This document shows positions 28,093 to 39,205 of a stretch of DNA of 64,000 bases, one piece after another. Made by a program: the position numbers and the translations under genes. Location: contig QFXJ01000045.1 in assembly GCA_003402375.1 (NCBI GenBank), positions 62,001-126,000 of the forward strand, written 5' to 3'. Position 1 is the first letter of the stretch. The number at the start of each line of letters is the position of its first letter. The stretch comes from Candidatus Nitrotoga sp. CP45. GTDB taxonomy: Bacteria; Pseudomonadota; Gammaproteobacteria; Burkholderiales; Gallionellaceae. The notes under the pieces were generated by a model. The model made no database searches, was not told the origin of the DNA, and worked only from the letters and a program-made list of their open reading frames with translations.

Positions 28093-29259
28093 ATGCTTTC
28101 AGGTTTTATTGATTTGCCATGGTGGGGTTATATAGTTGTTGCACTGACTTTCACCCATATTACCATCGCATCTGTTACCATTTTTTTACACCGCCACCAG
28201 GCACATCGCGCACTGGATTTGCATGCTATTCCCAGTCATTTTTTTCGTTTTTGGTTATGGCTAACTACCGCTATCGTCACAAAAGAGTGGGTTGCCATTC
28301 ACCGCAAACACCATGCTAAATGTGAGACAGAGGACGATCCCCATAGCCCGGTTATTCTGGGAATCAAAAAAGTGCTATTGGAAGGAGCAGCTCTCTACCG
28401 CAAAGAGGCTGAGAACCAAGAAACACTAGCCAAATATGGCCACGGTACACCGAACGACTGGTTGGAAAACAATCTTTATAGTAAACGCAGCGAGCTTGGC
28501 ATCACGTTGATGCTCATCATCGACATACTTTTGTTTGGCCCGCTCGGCTTAACCATCTGGGCTGTGCAGATGGCATGGATACCTATTAATGCGGCTGGCA
28601 TTGTCAACGGTATCGGACATTATTGGGGTTATCGCAACTTCCAGACGGCGGACGCTTCCACCAACATCGTACCGTGGGGTATATTCATCGGCGGTGAAGA
28701 GCTACACAACAATCACCATGCCTATGCTTCCTCCGCTAAACTTTCGAACAAATGGTATGAGGTCGACATCGGTTGGCTCTACATTCGTGTCATAGCAGCG
28801 CTCGGTCTAGCACAAGTGAAGAGGCGTGCCCCACGGGTACGCCTGAACCAAACCAAGACTTCATGCGATATGGAGACCCTGCACGCCGTTATCGCTAACC
28901 GTTACGAAGTGACAGCTAGATATGCCCAATTACTGAAAAAAACTTACTCAATAGAGATAGCTCGGCTCAAACTACAAGCCTCAGATAAAATTGACGTGGC
29001 GCGTATAAAACATTGGTTGCACTTGGATGAAGACGTTTTGACCGAACAACAAAAAACAAAACTCAGCGTGGTGATTAAAGCCAGCGGCATCCTACGGACA
29101 ACTTATACCTTACGCCAAGAGTTAGCTGTTATTTGGCAAAGCTCTACTGCTACCAAGGAGCAATTAGTAAAACAATTGGAAGATTGGTGTCATCGGGCGG
29201 AAAACAGTGGGATTGTGGCATTACAGGAATTTTCCCAACGGTTGCGTTGCTACGCTTAG
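28093..29259 (+). CDS. desA: DesA-type membrane fatty-acid desaturase with C-terminal extension
   Basis: An integral-membrane di-iron desaturase that inserts a double bond into acyl chains of lipids or acyl-CoA. The three His boxes are 'HRHQAHRA' (about residue 33), 'HRKHHAKC' (about 70) and 'EELHNNHHAY' (about 205). The core ends near residue 245. The remaining 140 residues are soluble and helical; their end ('LEDWCHRAENSGIVALQEFSQRL') resembles the tail of ISL3-type transposases, a likeness I cannot test. AGGAGA gives a good ribosome-binding site. A terminator follows. Confidence 0.88.
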   Translation: MLSGFIDLPWWGYIVVALTFTHITIASVTIFLHRHQAHRALDLHAIPSHFFRFWLWLTTAIVTKEWVAIHRKHHAKCETEDDPHSPVILGIKKVLLEGAALYRKEAENQETLAKYGHGTPNDWLENNLYSKRSELGITLMLIIDILLFGPLGLTIWAVQMAWIPINAAGIVNGIGHYWGYRNFQTADASTNIVPWGIFIGGEELHNNHHAYASSAKLSNKWYEVDIGWLYIRVIAALGLAQVKRRAPRVRLNQTKTSCDMETLHAVIANRYEVTARYAQLLKKTYSIEIARLKLQASDKIDVARIKHWLHLDEDVLTEQQKTKLSVVIKASGILRTTYTLRQELAVIWQSSTATKEQLVKQLEDWCHRAENSGIVALQEFSQRLRCYA

Positions 29260-29276
29260 TATTTGTTAACCTAAAC

Positions 29277-29302
29277 AAAAAACCCGCTTAAGCGGGTTTT
29301 TT
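29277..29302. terminator. Bidirectional terminator between desA and rpmG
   Basis: CCCGCTT and AAGCGGG form a perfect stem flanked by A-run and T-run, so it can end both the plus-strand desA transcript and the minus-strand rpmB-rpmG transcript. Confidence 0.88.
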
Positions 29303-29330
29303 TATGCGTTTGTGAACCAAAGAGAAGGGC

Positions 29331-29486
29331 TTACTTTAGCTTGGTTTCTTTGTACATCACATGTTTGCGCACCACTGGATCAAACTTCTTGATCTCAAGC
29401 TTTTCCGGCGTAGTACGCTTATTTTTGTCCGTTGTATAGAAATGACCAGTGCCGGCGCTGGATTCAAGCTTGATTTTTTCACGCAT
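29331..29486 (-). CDS. rpmG: 50S ribosomal protein L33
   Basis: A 51-residue small-subunit-free 50S protein, read on the minus strand from ATG 29486 to TAA 29331. It begins '[19 protein letters not shown]' and ends '[18 protein letters not shown]', the complete L33 pattern. It lacks the Cys pairs of the zinc-binding form. AAGGAG precedes the ATG. It follows rpmB by 13 bases, the usual rpmB-rpmG pair. Confidence 0.96.
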   Translation of the reverse strand: MREKIKLESSAGTGHFYTTDKNKRTTPEKLEIKKFDPVVRKHVMYKETKLK

Positions 29487-29499
29487 TTTTTGTTACTCC

Positions 29500-29736
29500 T
29501 TAAACGTTTTCGCCGCGTGCGCGCATTTCAAACAACACCGCATCGATACCATTCTTGTCAATGGTACGCAACCCGGCATTTGTCAGGCGCAAGGATACCC
29601 AGCGATTTTCAGTTTCAACCCACAAGCGACGACGCTGCAAATTTGGCAGGAAACGACGCTTTGTTTTATTATTGGCGTGAGATACATTGTTTCCCACCAT
29701 CGGGCGTTTCCCCGTTACTTGACAGACGCGAGCCAT
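29500..29736 (-). CDS. rpmB: 50S ribosomal protein L28
   Basis: A 78-residue 50S protein starting '[20 protein letters not shown]' with '[13 protein letters not shown]' and '[18 protein letters not shown]', complete and zinc-ligand poor (one Cys). The ATG at 29736 has GGAGA at seven bases; an extended frame to 29817 is not family-like. First gene of the rpmB-rpmG operon. Confidence 0.96.
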   Translation of the reverse strand: MARVCQVTGKRPMVGNNVSHANNKTKRRFLPNLQRRRLWVETENRWVSLRLTNAGLRTIDKNGIDAVLFEMRARGENV

Positions 29737-29887
29737 AGCTATTTCTCCAACTAGTTTGCAAAAGAAATGCGATTCTACTCTAAAACCCTCTACCTGATCA
29801 ACCTGCGGTTGTTTCATCAGGCTAGAGAAATAACGATCCCCGCTTTTTCCAACGTTAAATCCTCTGAGTTACGACAACTCAGTATTC

Positions 29888-31267
29888 CTATCTTTTGTTC
29901 CCACTTATCTCCAGATCGGGTAAAGACTCCCCCTTCTTTGTTAATTCTACATGCGCCCAACCATGCGCGAAGGTGATATCGAGGTGTGTGCCTACAGGCA
30001 AAGCAGCGCTGTCCAAAATAATTGTACCGTGTGCATCACGTACCATACTGTAGCCGCGCGCCAGCACCTGTTGCGGATCGAGATGGTCGAGATGTTGCTG
30101 TAAGACGTCTAGGTGGGCATTAAAGCGTTCCAGTGTGCGTTGCATAACTTCTTGCAGATGGTGAGTCAAAACCATATGTCGTGCGCCAAGCTGCTCAATA
30201 TTTGGACATGCCACATGTAAACGCTGCTGCAACGACTGCCAATGCCATTGTTGGCGTTGCAAAATATAGGTTAACACGGTCTGTAAGCGTTGCTGTAGAT
30301 GGTTAAGATGCTGAGTTTGTTGCTGCATTCGCTGTGCAGGATGCACCAAGCGACGCTGTAAGTAGTCGAGCTGTTGCATTACACGTTCGAATTGGCGTTG
30401 CTTGCCGTGTGCTAATCGCTGTGCCAAATGATATACGCGTTGTAACAACTCTTGCCGCTCCGGTACAACCAGTTGCGCGGCCGCAGTGGGTGTAGCAGCA
30501 CGCTGATCAACAACAAAATCAGTGATGGTAAAATCAGTTTCGTGTCCAATCCCGCTCAGCACCAGAATGCGGCTGGCAAAGATGGCACGCGCTACAATTT
30601 CCTCGTTAAACGCCCATAAATCTTCAATGCTGCCACCACCGCGACATAACATCAGCACGTCGCACTCCGCGCGCTCATTAGCCAATCGAATGGCTTGCGC
30701 GATCTTTTGCGCTGCCCCATCCCCCTGTACCGTTGTGGGATACAGCACGACAGAAATACTTGGCATACGTTTAGCCAAGGTAATCAACACATCGCGTAAC
30801 GCTGCTGCCTGCGGTGAGGTGATAATGCCAATTTGTGCAGGGAAGAACGGCAGCGGCCGTTTTCGCGCAGCATCGAACAACCCCTCGGCTTCCAGTTTGC
30901 GTTTGAGGCGCTCGAACGCATCATACAACGCACCCAGTCCCGCTGGCCGCATCTGCTCCAGCGTCAATTGAAATTCGCCACGAGCTTCATACAATGTGGC
31001 CAGAGCCAACACCTCCACTTGCATGCCATTTTTTGGTAGCCAGTCAAGGTACTGACTTTTGTGACGGAACATCACGCAGCGCACCTGCGCCTGTTCATCT
31101 TTCAGGGAAAAATACCAATGCTTGGAAGTAGCGCAAACAAAATTGGAAATCTCACCGCGCACCCATAGTAGCGGCAAACTACTTTCCAATATCTGCTTGG
31201 TTGCCATGTTGAGTTCTTGCACACTGAAGATATGATTTTTTTTATCTTCAATTAATTTAAAGGTCAT
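29888..31267 (-). CDS. xseA: Exodeoxyribonuclease VII large subunit
   Basis: XseA is the catalytic subunit of a nuclease that degrades single-stranded DNA. The 459-residue protein has an N-terminal OB fold ('LPLLWVRGEISNFVCATSKH', about residues 33-52), the catalytic core ('PAQIGIITSPQAAALRD', 'CRGGGSIEDLWAFNEEIVAR', 'GIGHETDFTITDFVVDQRAATP' in parts), and a long Gln/His-rich coiled-coil arm (about 270-410). ATG 31267 gives a family-like N-terminus; an upstream in-frame ATG at 31306 adds 13 residues. xseB is not in the window. Confidence 0.94.
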   Translation of the reverse strand: MTFKLIEDKKNHIFSVQELNMATKQILESSLPLLWVRGEISNFVCATSKHWYFSLKDEQAQVRCVMFRHKSQYLDWLPKNGMQVEVLALATLYEARGEFQLTLEQMRPAGLGALYDAFERLKRKLEAEGLFDAARKRPLPFFPAQIGIITSPQAAALRDVLITLAKRMPSISVVLYPTTVQGDGAAQKIAQAIRLANERAECDVLMLCRGGGSIEDLWAFNEEIVARAIFASRILVLSGIGHETDFTITDFVVDQRAATPTAAAQLVVPERQELLQRVYHLAQRLAHGKQRQFERVMQQLDYLQRRLVHPAQRMQQQTQHLNHLQQRLQTVLTYILQRQQWHWQSLQQRLHVACPNIEQLGARHMVLTHHLQEVMQRTLERFNAHLDVLQQHLDHLDPQQVLARGYSMVRDAHGTIILDSAALPVGTHLDITFAHGWAHVELTKKGESLPDLEISGNKR

Positions 31268-31477
31268 ATCGCCATTCTTTAATAATAAGCCACAATTTTT
31301 GTGCATGGATTAAGCATCATAGCTCCTTCACTTCAATGATGCTGTTAAGCATCTCAAAGTAATCATGGTATAGACTCAAAAGATTTTCGGGTTAAAGTAA
31401 CTGGAGAAATCTTGCTCAAACAAGTGCGACCAGATACAGTTCCGCTTTATTAATTTAAGCATATTTGGAGAAATTCA

Positions 31478-32086
31478 GTGTTCGTTCTTGTAGAAGCGGC
31501 TGGTTGGCCGATTTGGTTTCTGATAGTTGCATCTGTAGTTGCCGTTGCGTTAATTGCAGAACGCTTGGTGACCCTGCGTAGCAAAAAAATTGCACCCGCA
31601 GAGCTATTCAATGAAGTGGTTCAGGAACTTAAGCAGCGCGGAGTCAGCGATGCCATGCTTTCCCGTTTAGAAGCAGAGTCCCCGCTCGGTCGTATTTTTG
31701 CCGCTGGCCTTAAGAATATTAAAAGCCCATCCACAGTGATGAAAGAATCTGTCGAGGAAGCAGGACGCGCTGCCGCACACGAGCTTGAACGCTTTCTTAC
31801 CACCTTAGGCACAATCGCTTCAATAAGTCCATTGTTAGGCCTGTTCGGCACGATGGTGGGAATGATTGAAATTTTCGGCGCACAAAATACTGCAGACAAT
31901 GCCCCTGCCGCACTCGCCCATGGCATTTCGATAGCCTTGTATAACACAGCATTCGGCCTGATGGTGGCTATCCCCAGTATGATTTTCTATCGCCATTTCC
32001 GCGCCAAGGTAGATGGTCTGACTATCGAAATGGAACAGCAAGCAATCAAGTTGATTGAAATCATACATGGCGCACGCCGAGGTTAA
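31478..32086 (+). CDS. exbB: MotA/TolQ/ExbB proton channel protein (second copy)
   Basis: A 202-residue ExbB homologue with an N-terminal membrane helix ('GWPIWFLIVASVVAVALIAE'), a cytoplasmic domain, and the helix pair 'SPLLGLFGTMVGMIEIF' and 'NTAFGLMVAIPSMIFY'. The start is GTG 31478 behind TTGGAGA. It is a different subtype from the copy at 186-914 and opens the betaproteobacterial operon exbB-exbD-lpxK-Trm112-kdsB-adk. No tonB is adjacent, so its partner is unknown; a cell-envelope role is inferred from the lipid A genes. Confidence 0.92.
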   Translation: MFVLVEAAGWPIWFLIVASVVAVALIAERLVTLRSKKIAPAELFNEVVQELKQRGVSDAMLSRLEAESPLGRIFAAGLKNIKSPSTVMKESVEEAGRAAAHELERFLTTLGTIASISPLLGLFGTMVGMIEIFGAQNTADNAPAALAHGISIALYNTAFGLMVAIPSMIFYRHFRAKVDGLTIEMEQQAIKLIEIIHGARRG

Positions 32087-32089
32087 GCC

Positions 32090-32503
32090 ATGAACTTTCA
32101 ACGCGGCCGAATGCGTGAGGAACCAGAAATCAATCTGATTCCAATGATCGATATATTCCTGGTAATCATAATTTTTCTAATGGTGTCGACCACATATACC
32201 AAATTTTCCGAATTACAGATTAATCTGCCGCAGGCCAGTGGCGATGAAACGATTTCGCAAGCAAAGCAAATCAATGTGTCAGTCGATGCTTCGGAGCACT
32301 ACGCTATCAACAATGCGGCCACGGCATTCAATAACGTACAGAATATGTCACAAGCGCTGCGTACAGCCGCAGGCGAACAAAAAGACCCAACCATTGTCAT
32401 TAACGCTGATGCCAAGGCGCCGCACCAAGCCGTAATTAATATTATGGAAGCAGCGCGTCTCGCTGGTTATGGCCGCATTACCTTCACTACCAGCCGAAAA
32501 TAG
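32090..32503 (+). CDS. exbD: ExbD/TolR family protein (second copy)
   Basis: A 137-residue partner of the preceding channel protein. The N-terminal 'EEPEINLIPMIDIFLVIIIF' carries the conserved Asp at the start of the single membrane helix, followed by a periplasmic domain ending 'AVINIMEAARLAGYGRITF'. It begins three bases after the exbB stop with GAGG upstream. lpxK follows after 20 bases. Confidence 0.93.
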   Translation: MNFQRGRMREEPEINLIPMIDIFLVIIIFLMVSTTYTKFSELQINLPQASGDETISQAKQINVSVDASEHYAINNAATAFNNVQNMSQALRTAAGEQKDPTIVINADAKAPHQAVINIMEAARLAGYGRITFTTSRK

Positions 32504-32523
32504 CGGGCGGCCAGGCTAAGCGA

Positions 32524-33507
32524 ATGCAGTGGTTAGAGCAATACTGGTATCGCACCACTCCGCTACACCTCATCCTGTTGCCTGTCAGTTTCATATTCCG
32601 CATGCTAGCGGCAACCCGACGTGCGCTTTACCGTAGCGGCATTTTAACTAGCGTGAAGTTGCCGATACCTGTCATCGTAGTGGGCAATATTACCGTTGGC
32701 GGCAGCGGCAAAACACCGCTCACACTATGGCTGGCGCAGCAATTAATTGATAACGGTTGGCATCCCGGCATCATTAGCCGTGGCCACGGTGGTACCACCC
32801 TATCCCCTCTGGCCGTGCATGTGTCAAGTAGCCCCGAAGAGGTTGGCGATGAAGCAGTGCTGATGGCACAACGCAAGTTGTGTCCAGTGTGGATCGGGCG
32901 TGACCGCGTTGGCGCGGCACGCGCGTTGTTAAGGGCCCATCCCGAATGCGATATTGTGCTTAGTGATGACGGCCTGCAACATTACCGCTTGCAGCGCGAT
33001 TTTGAAATTGGGGTGATCGATGGTATGCGTCGCTTTGGTAATGGCTTTCTGCTCCCGGCCGGTCCATTGCGTGAACCACTTTCGCGCCTGACTAAGGTGG
33101 ATGCCGTAGTTATTAACGGGGGAATGGCCACCACAGGCCAACACAGTATGCAATTACATGGTGAGAGTTTCTACAACCTGCTTAATCCGAATACCATAGC
33201 ACAAGTTGCCGATTTTAACGGCCAATGTCTGCACTCCATTGCTGGGATCGGCCACCCGCAGCGCTTTTTCACACATCTGAACCGTCTTGGATTGAAGGTA
33301 CAAGCCCATCCTTTCCCCGACCATCATCGCTTTACACCTGCCGATCTGGATTACACTGATGCAGACGTAATACTCATGACGGAAAAAGATGCGGTAAAAT
33401 GCACAACATTCGCCAACGAAAAATGCTGGGTGCTGCGCGTGGATGCGCAGTTGGATTCCTTGCTTACCCAACAAATCCTAGAAAGGCTTACTCCTGATGG
33501 ACGCTAA
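32524..33507 (+). CDS. lpxK: Tetraacyldisaccharide 4'-kinase
   Basis: LpxK phosphorylates the lipid A disaccharide precursor at the inner membrane. The 327-residue protein has an N-terminal membrane-associated helix, the P-loop '[19 protein letters not shown]' (about residues 56-74), 'RGHGGTT', the DxD-like '[20 protein letters not shown]' and C-terminal '[12 protein letters not shown]' with 'MTEKDAVKC'. Its 3' end overlaps the Trm112 gene by 11 bases. Its presence shows a lipid A-containing outer membrane. Confidence 0.95.
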   Translation: MQWLEQYWYRTTPLHLILLPVSFIFRMLAATRRALYRSGILTSVKLPIPVIVVGNITVGGSGKTPLTLWLAQQLIDNGWHPGIISRGHGGTTLSPLAVHVSSSPEEVGDEAVLMAQRKLCPVWIGRDRVGAARALLRAHPECDIVLSDDGLQHYRLQRDFEIGVIDGMRRFGNGFLLPAGPLREPLSRLTKVDAVVINGGMATTGQHSMQLHGESFYNLLNPNTIAQVADFNGQCLHSIAGIGHPQRFFTHLNRLGLKVQAHPFPDHHRFTPADLDYTDADVILMTEKDAVKCTTFANEKCWVLRVDAQLDSLLTQQILERLTPDGR

Positions 33508-33681
33508 ACTGCTTGAAATCCTGGTTTGCCCACTGTGCAAATCTCCGCTGATTTACCGCAAAACCGAACAGGAATTAATCTGTAAGGCGGATCGTCTGGC
33601 ATTCCCTATACAGGATGACATTCCCGTAATGCTGGCAGATGAGGCGCGCAAACTTACCCCGGAAGAAGTTGAACGGCTCCG

Positions 33682-33685
<4 letters not shown>
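33497..33685 (+). CDS. Trm112 family protein (YcaR-like)
   Basis: A 62-residue protein of the Trm112/YcaR family: '[19 protein letters not shown]', one more Cys at '[20 protein letters not shown]'. Members are small zinc-ribbon-like partners that stabilise methyltransferases; the bacterial partner is not established. It overlaps both lpxK and kdsB (ATGA), the conserved position between these genes. Confidence 0.92.
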
Positions 33686-35560
<1,875 letters not shown>

Positions 35561-35563
35561 TTT

Positions 35564-36088
35564 ATGCTTTATACCCTGTCAGACCGTACACCGGAATTAC
35601 GCGGACAACAGCATTTCATTGCGCCCAATGCGAGCGTCATCGGCTCCGTCATTCTTGAAAATAATGTCAGCATTTGGTTCAATGCGGTGATACGTGGCGA
35701 TAATGAACCTATCCGCATCGGTGAAAACAGCAACATTCAGGATGGCTCGGTGCTGCACACTGATCCCGGCGCTCCGCTCACCATAGGCAACAATGTCACT
35801 GTCGGCCATTTGGTAATGCTGCATGGCTGCACCATCGGCGATGGCAGTCTGATCGGTATTCACAGCACCATTCTTAATCACGCTGTAATCGGACGCAATT
35901 GCCTGATAGGCGCAAACACGCTGATTACCGAAGGCAAAATAATCCCGGACAATTCACTGGTGGTAGGCTCGCCCGGCAAGGTACTGCGCAGCTTGCGGGA
36001 AGAAGAAATCGCAGCCCTGCATACCAATGCTGCGCGTTACGTGGAAAATCTTAACCGCTATCGGAACTCGTTGGCGAGCATTATTTAA
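35564..36088 (+). CDS. Gamma-carbonic anhydrase family protein
   Basis: A 174-residue left-handed beta-helix (hexapeptide repeat) protein of the YrdA/PaaY type: 'NAVIRGDNEPIRIGENSNIQ', 'VGHLVMLHGCTIGDGSLIG'. Metal-ligand His residues in 'GHLVMLHG' and the first-loop His of 'VLHTDP' are present. The usual 'GMGA/GMGS' turn after the ligands is replaced by 'GIHS', adding a His. Carbonic anhydrase activity is possible but not assured; many members have other or no activity. Last gene of the exbB-to-adk operon. Confidence 0.88.
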   Translation: MLYTLSDRTPELRGQQHFIAPNASVIGSVILENNVSIWFNAVIRGDNEPIRIGENSNIQDGSVLHTDPGAPLTIGNNVTVGHLVMLHGCTIGDGSLIGIHSTILNHAVIGRNCLIGANTLITEGKIIPDNSLVVGSPGKVLRSLREEEIAALHTNAARYVENLNRYRNSLASII

Positions 36089-36180
36089 TCAGCTTCGCTG
36101 AAAAATAGCTTCGGCGCCCAAGCTGCCCACCGCCCGTTAACGCGCTCTATCCGTATTCATTCTGTACGAAAATTTTATAA

Positions 36181-36197
36181 AGTTTAATTTTTAAACT
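36181..36197. terminator. AT-rich hairpin in the convergent gap before lipA
   Basis: AGTTTAA and TTAAACT form a perfect seven-pair stem over TTT, in a convergent gap and 28 bases past the lipA stop. On the minus strand it is followed by an AT-rich tract. It could act as a weak transcript end for lipA; the stem has few GC pairs. Confidence 0.3.
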
Positions 36198-36224
36198 ACC
36201 AATAATTTTTCTTGAGTATGGGAA

Positions 36225-37160
36225 TTATATAGCGCCAGCCTGGTGTGCCTGCTCATCAGCATGGTAGCTGCTCCGTACCATTGGCCCGCAGGCTGCATGT
36301 GAAAATCCCATTTCTAGCGCGGACTGCTCGAACATTTTGAATGTGTCCGGGTGGACATAACGTAGCACCGGCAGATGACTGTCGGAGGGTTGTAAATATT
36401 GTCCCAGCGTGAGCATTTGTACATCGTGTGCGCGCATGTCCCTCATTACCTGTAGCACTTCATCGTCTGTTTCGCCTAGTCCCAGCATCAGGCCGGATTT
36501 GGTTATCATTTGTGGAAAGCGTGTTTTGAAATCTTTTAATAATTTGAGCGAATGGGCGTAGTCTGCGCCGGGACGCGCCAGTTTGTAGAGGCGCGGTACG
36601 GTTTCCATATTGTGGTTAAGTACGTCAGGCAGGCTATTCGCCAGAATGTCTAATGCGGTTTCCAGGCGGCCACGAAAATCCGGAACCAGTGTTTCCAGTT
36701 TGGTATGGGGTGAAGACGCGCGAATGGCGGTCAAACAATCGACGAAATGCTGGGCACCGCCATCCCGCAGATCGTCGCGATCCACGCTGGTGATAACCAC
36801 GTACTTAAGCTTGAGTATCGCAATCGATTGTGCCAGATGTGCCGGTTCGTTAGCATCTGGTGGCAGCGGTTTGCCGTGTCCTACGTCGCAGAAGGGACAG
36901 CGTCGTGTGCAGAGGTCGCCTAAAATCATGAAAGTGGCCGTGCCCTTACTAAAACATTCGCCAATGTTGGGGCAAGATGCTTCTTCGCACACAGTATGCA
37001 ATTTGTGTTCACGTAGCAGGCGTTTGACGTCGTGATAACCTTGCCCACTACCGGATTTAACGCGTATCCATTCTGGTTTGCGTAGTCGTTGCTCTAACTG
37101 AACTATTTTGATCGGATTACGTGTTGTTTTAGCTGCGCCAGTTTGTTTTTCAATAGTCAT
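36225..37160 (-). CDS. lipA: Lipoyl synthase
   Basis: A radical-SAM enzyme that inserts two sulfurs into protein-bound octanoyl groups. The 311-residue protein has both cluster motifs: auxiliary '[12 protein letters not shown]' and radical-SAM '[10 protein letters not shown]' (CxxxCxxC), with '[19 protein letters not shown]' and C-terminal '[13 protein letters not shown]' carrying the serine ligand. ATG 37160 follows AAGGG; a longer frame to 37193 is less likely. Partner of lipB, 130 bases upstream in the transcript. Confidence 0.96.
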   Translation of the reverse strand: MTIEKQTGAAKTTRNPIKIVQLEQRLRKPEWIRVKSGSGQGYHDVKRLLREHKLHTVCEEASCPNIGECFSKGTATFMILGDLCTRRCPFCDVGHGKPLPPDANEPAHLAQSIAILKLKYVVITSVDRDDLRDGGAQHFVDCLTAIRASSPHTKLETLVPDFRGRLETALDILANSLPDVLNHNMETVPRLYKLARPGADYAHSLKLLKDFKTRFPQMITKSGLMLGLGETDDEVLQVMRDMRAHDVQMLTLGQYLQPSDSHLPVLRYVHPDTFKMFEQSALEMGFSHAACGPMVRSSYHADEQAHQAGAI

Positions 37161-37290
37161 AATGGTTTTCCCTTTTAGCTGGTTTGCATGCAATGCGTAC
37201 TCTTACATAAGCCATTGTTCATTTTGTTTTAGGGGCGTGTCTGGTGTGACATTTTAATAATTCGCAGGAGTCTGCTTGTACAAATATGCA

Positions 37291-37923
37291 TTATTGGACG
37301 AGGTTTTCTGATTTATGTTGCTGTAATAAGTTGATCAAATTCTGTGCAAGTTGTAGTTCCAGTTCGGACCGCGGAGCGCAGATACCTAAGTCTTTTGCTT
37401 GGATAACACGCAATCCGGCAAAGCCACATGGGTTAATGTAAGCGAACGGGGCAAGATCCATGTCTACGTTGAACGCCAATCCGTGATAGCAGCATCCATT
37501 GCGGATTTTTAATCCGAGTGCGGCAATTTTTGCGCCATCTACATACACGCCCGGTGCTTCCTCCCGCCCCTGAGCTATTACACCGAATGGTGCAAGCAAA
37601 TCTATCACAGCCTGTTCCATTAGCCGTACCAACCCGCGCACGTTAAGTTTCCAGTTGCGTAAATCCAGCATAAGGTAGGCGACGATCTGGCCGGGGCCGT
37701 GGTAGGTAATCTGGCCGCCGCGATCGATCTTGACCACCGGTATGTCGCTGGCATGCAGAAGATGCTCCGGCTTTCCTGCCAAGCCTTGGGTATAGACTGG
37801 CAAATGATGTAGTAGCCAGATTTCGTCTCGCGTGTCGGCGTTACGTGCACTGGTGAACTGTTTCATTGCTTGCCAGGTCTGCTGGTATTCGACCAGACCT
37901 AGATGTTTAATAAGCGGTACCAT
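37291..37923 (-). CDS. lipB: Octanoyl-[acyl carrier protein] transferase
   Basis: Moves octanoate from ACP to lipoyl domains. The 210-residue protein contains 'RGGQITYHGPGQIVAYLMLD', the acyl-accepting cysteine in 'INPCGFAGL' and the conserved Lys of 'GAKIAALGLKIRNGCCYHGL'. It starts four bases after the DUF493 stop. The order dat-DUF493-lipB-lipA matches the dacA-ybeD-lipB-lipA group of other Proteobacteria. Confidence 0.95.
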   Translation of the reverse strand: MVPLIKHLGLVEYQQTWQAMKQFTSARNADTRDEIWLLHHLPVYTQGLAGKPEHLLHASDIPVVKIDRGGQITYHGPGQIVAYLMLDLRNWKLNVRGLVRLMEQAVIDLLAPFGVIAQGREEAPGVYVDGAKIAALGLKIRNGCCYHGLAFNVDMDLAPFAYINPCGFAGLRVIQAKDLGICAPRSELELQLAQNLINLLQQHKSENLVQ

Positions 37924-37927
37924 TTCA

Positions 37928-38194
37928 CTAAAGTACCATCACTACTTGTGGGTGGTCGCACAATTCTTGATACAGCGCATTGAGTTGTTCGCGTGAAGTG
38001 GCGTGCACGGTGCAGGTCAGACCGATATAGCGTGCGCCGCTACTGGGACGCATTTCCATGGTGGCGGCGTTAAAGTCGTGATCGTAACGCATTACTACTT
38101 CCGCCACTGCTTGCGCGAAGCCCTGATGCGATAGCCCTAACACCTTGATTGGAAAGTCGCATGGGTATTCGATAAGGCTGTCAGTAAGTGCCAT
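37928..38194 (-). CDS. DUF493 family protein (YbeD-like)
   Basis: An 88-residue ACT-like-fold protein: 'LIEYPCDFPIKVLGLSHQGF', 'ARYIGLTCTVHATSREQLNA' and 'HPQVVMVL'. E. coli YbeD shares the fold and genomic position next to lipB; no activity is established, but a regulatory link to lipoate metabolism is often suggested. ATG 38194 chosen; an in-frame GTG at 38230 is an alternative. Confidence 0.88.
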   Translation of the reverse strand: MALTDSLIEYPCDFPIKVLGLSHQGFAQAVAEVVMRYDHDFNAATMEMRPSSGARYIGLTCTVHATSREQLNALYQELCDHPQVVMVL

Positions 38195-38220
38195 GGATAA
38201 ATTGGTAAGGTTAGGTTCTT

Positions 38221-38247
38221 CTATCCCCACGAAGGCAGGGATCCAGC
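38221..38247. repeat. REP-like dispersed palindrome
   Basis: ATCCCCACGAAGGCAGGGAT is a slightly decayed copy of the palindrome ATCCCCGC-gaag-GCGGGGAT common between genes of many Proteobacteria. A second piece of the same type ('TGTACGGGAATGTC') lies about 65 bases away near 38300, so a small repeat element may span both, between the DUF493 and dat genes. Confidence 0.45.
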
Positions 38248-38324
38248 ATGCTTATTTTTTGATGGCAGTTCGATCAAATTTTATTAAACCCCGATATCTG
38301 ACTGTACGGGAATGTCGAGCTTTC

Positions 38325-39182
38325 TTACGTCTTTCGCATCACGTCGCGCTTGTAGTCCTGATAAAGTTTATGTAGTTTTGCGAACATCCCCCCGGGTTTG
38401 CCATCGCCTACCGGTTTATTATCCAATGTGGTGATGGCAAGTACTTCCTTGGTGGAGGAGGTGAGTAATAGCTCATCGGCGTTGAATATTTCGTCCTTGG
38501 CAATCCTGCGAACTTCATGAGGGATGCTGTTGGCAGCGGCGATTTCCAGCAATACGTCGTAGGTGATTCCAGGCAGCATAAGATTGTCTTTAGGCGGGGC
38601 GAGAAGGACGCCATTTTTGACTAAAAAAATGTTGCTGGCTGCGCCTTCGGTCATGAAATCATCATCACGGATTAAAATAGTTTCGGCACAGCCAGCGTCT
38701 ATCGCCATCTGGCGTAGCAGCACGTTAGGTAAAAGTGAGATGGCCTTGATGTCGCAACGTAGCCAGCGGTTATCCGGCGCGCTTACCGCCCCCACGCCGC
38801 TGGTAAGTAACGCGGTGGGTGGCGTGAGAAGCGGGTTGCTCATCATGAATACGGTCGGCTGCACCGAAGGATTAGGGAAGGCATGATCGCGTTTGGCCAC
38901 TCCGCGCGTGATATGCAGATATAAATATTGGTCTTCGGCTGTGTTGCGCCCGATCAGATCCGTGATGAGATTAGTCCATTCATGGTCACTGTGCGGGTTT
39001 GTCAGGCGTATGCCGTCCAAGCTGAATTGCAGGCGCTTGAGATGTTCGGCCAGACGGAAAGCAAAGCGCGAATACACCGGGATAACTTCATATACGCCAT
39101 CGCCGAAAATGAAGCCCCGATCCAGCACGGGAATGCGGGCTTCTTCAATGGGCATGAATTGTCCGTTCAAATAGATTGTCAT
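38325..39182 (-). CDS. dat: D-amino-acid aminotransferase
   Basis: A class IV PLP aminotransferase of 285 residues: 'LNGQFMPIEEARIPVLDRGF', 'FGDGVYEVIPVY', 'DDDFMTEGAASNIFLVKNGV', 'LTSSTKEVLAITTLD'. The D-specific type makes D-Glu or D-Ala for peptidoglycan; branched-chain specificity cannot be ruled out by eye, but position next to dacC supports a wall role. ATG 39182 has AAGGA at eight bases; the longer frame to 39236 runs into the dacC end. Confidence 0.88.
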   Translation of the reverse strand: MTIYLNGQFMPIEEARIPVLDRGFIFGDGVYEVIPVYSRFAFRLAEHLKRLQFSLDGIRLTNPHSDHEWTNLITDLIGRNTAEDQYLYLHITRGVAKRDHAFPNPSVQPTVFMMSNPLLTPPTALLTSGVGAVSAPDNRWLRCDIKAISLLPNVLLRQMAIDAGCAETILIRDDDFMTEGAASNIFLVKNGVLLAPPKDNLMLPGITYDVLLEIAAANSIPHEVRRIAKDEIFNADELLLTSSTKEVLAITTLDNKPVGDGKPGGMFAKLHKLYQDYKRDVMRKT

Positions 39183-39205
39183 TTTATTGATCCTTAAAGG
39201 GGCTT

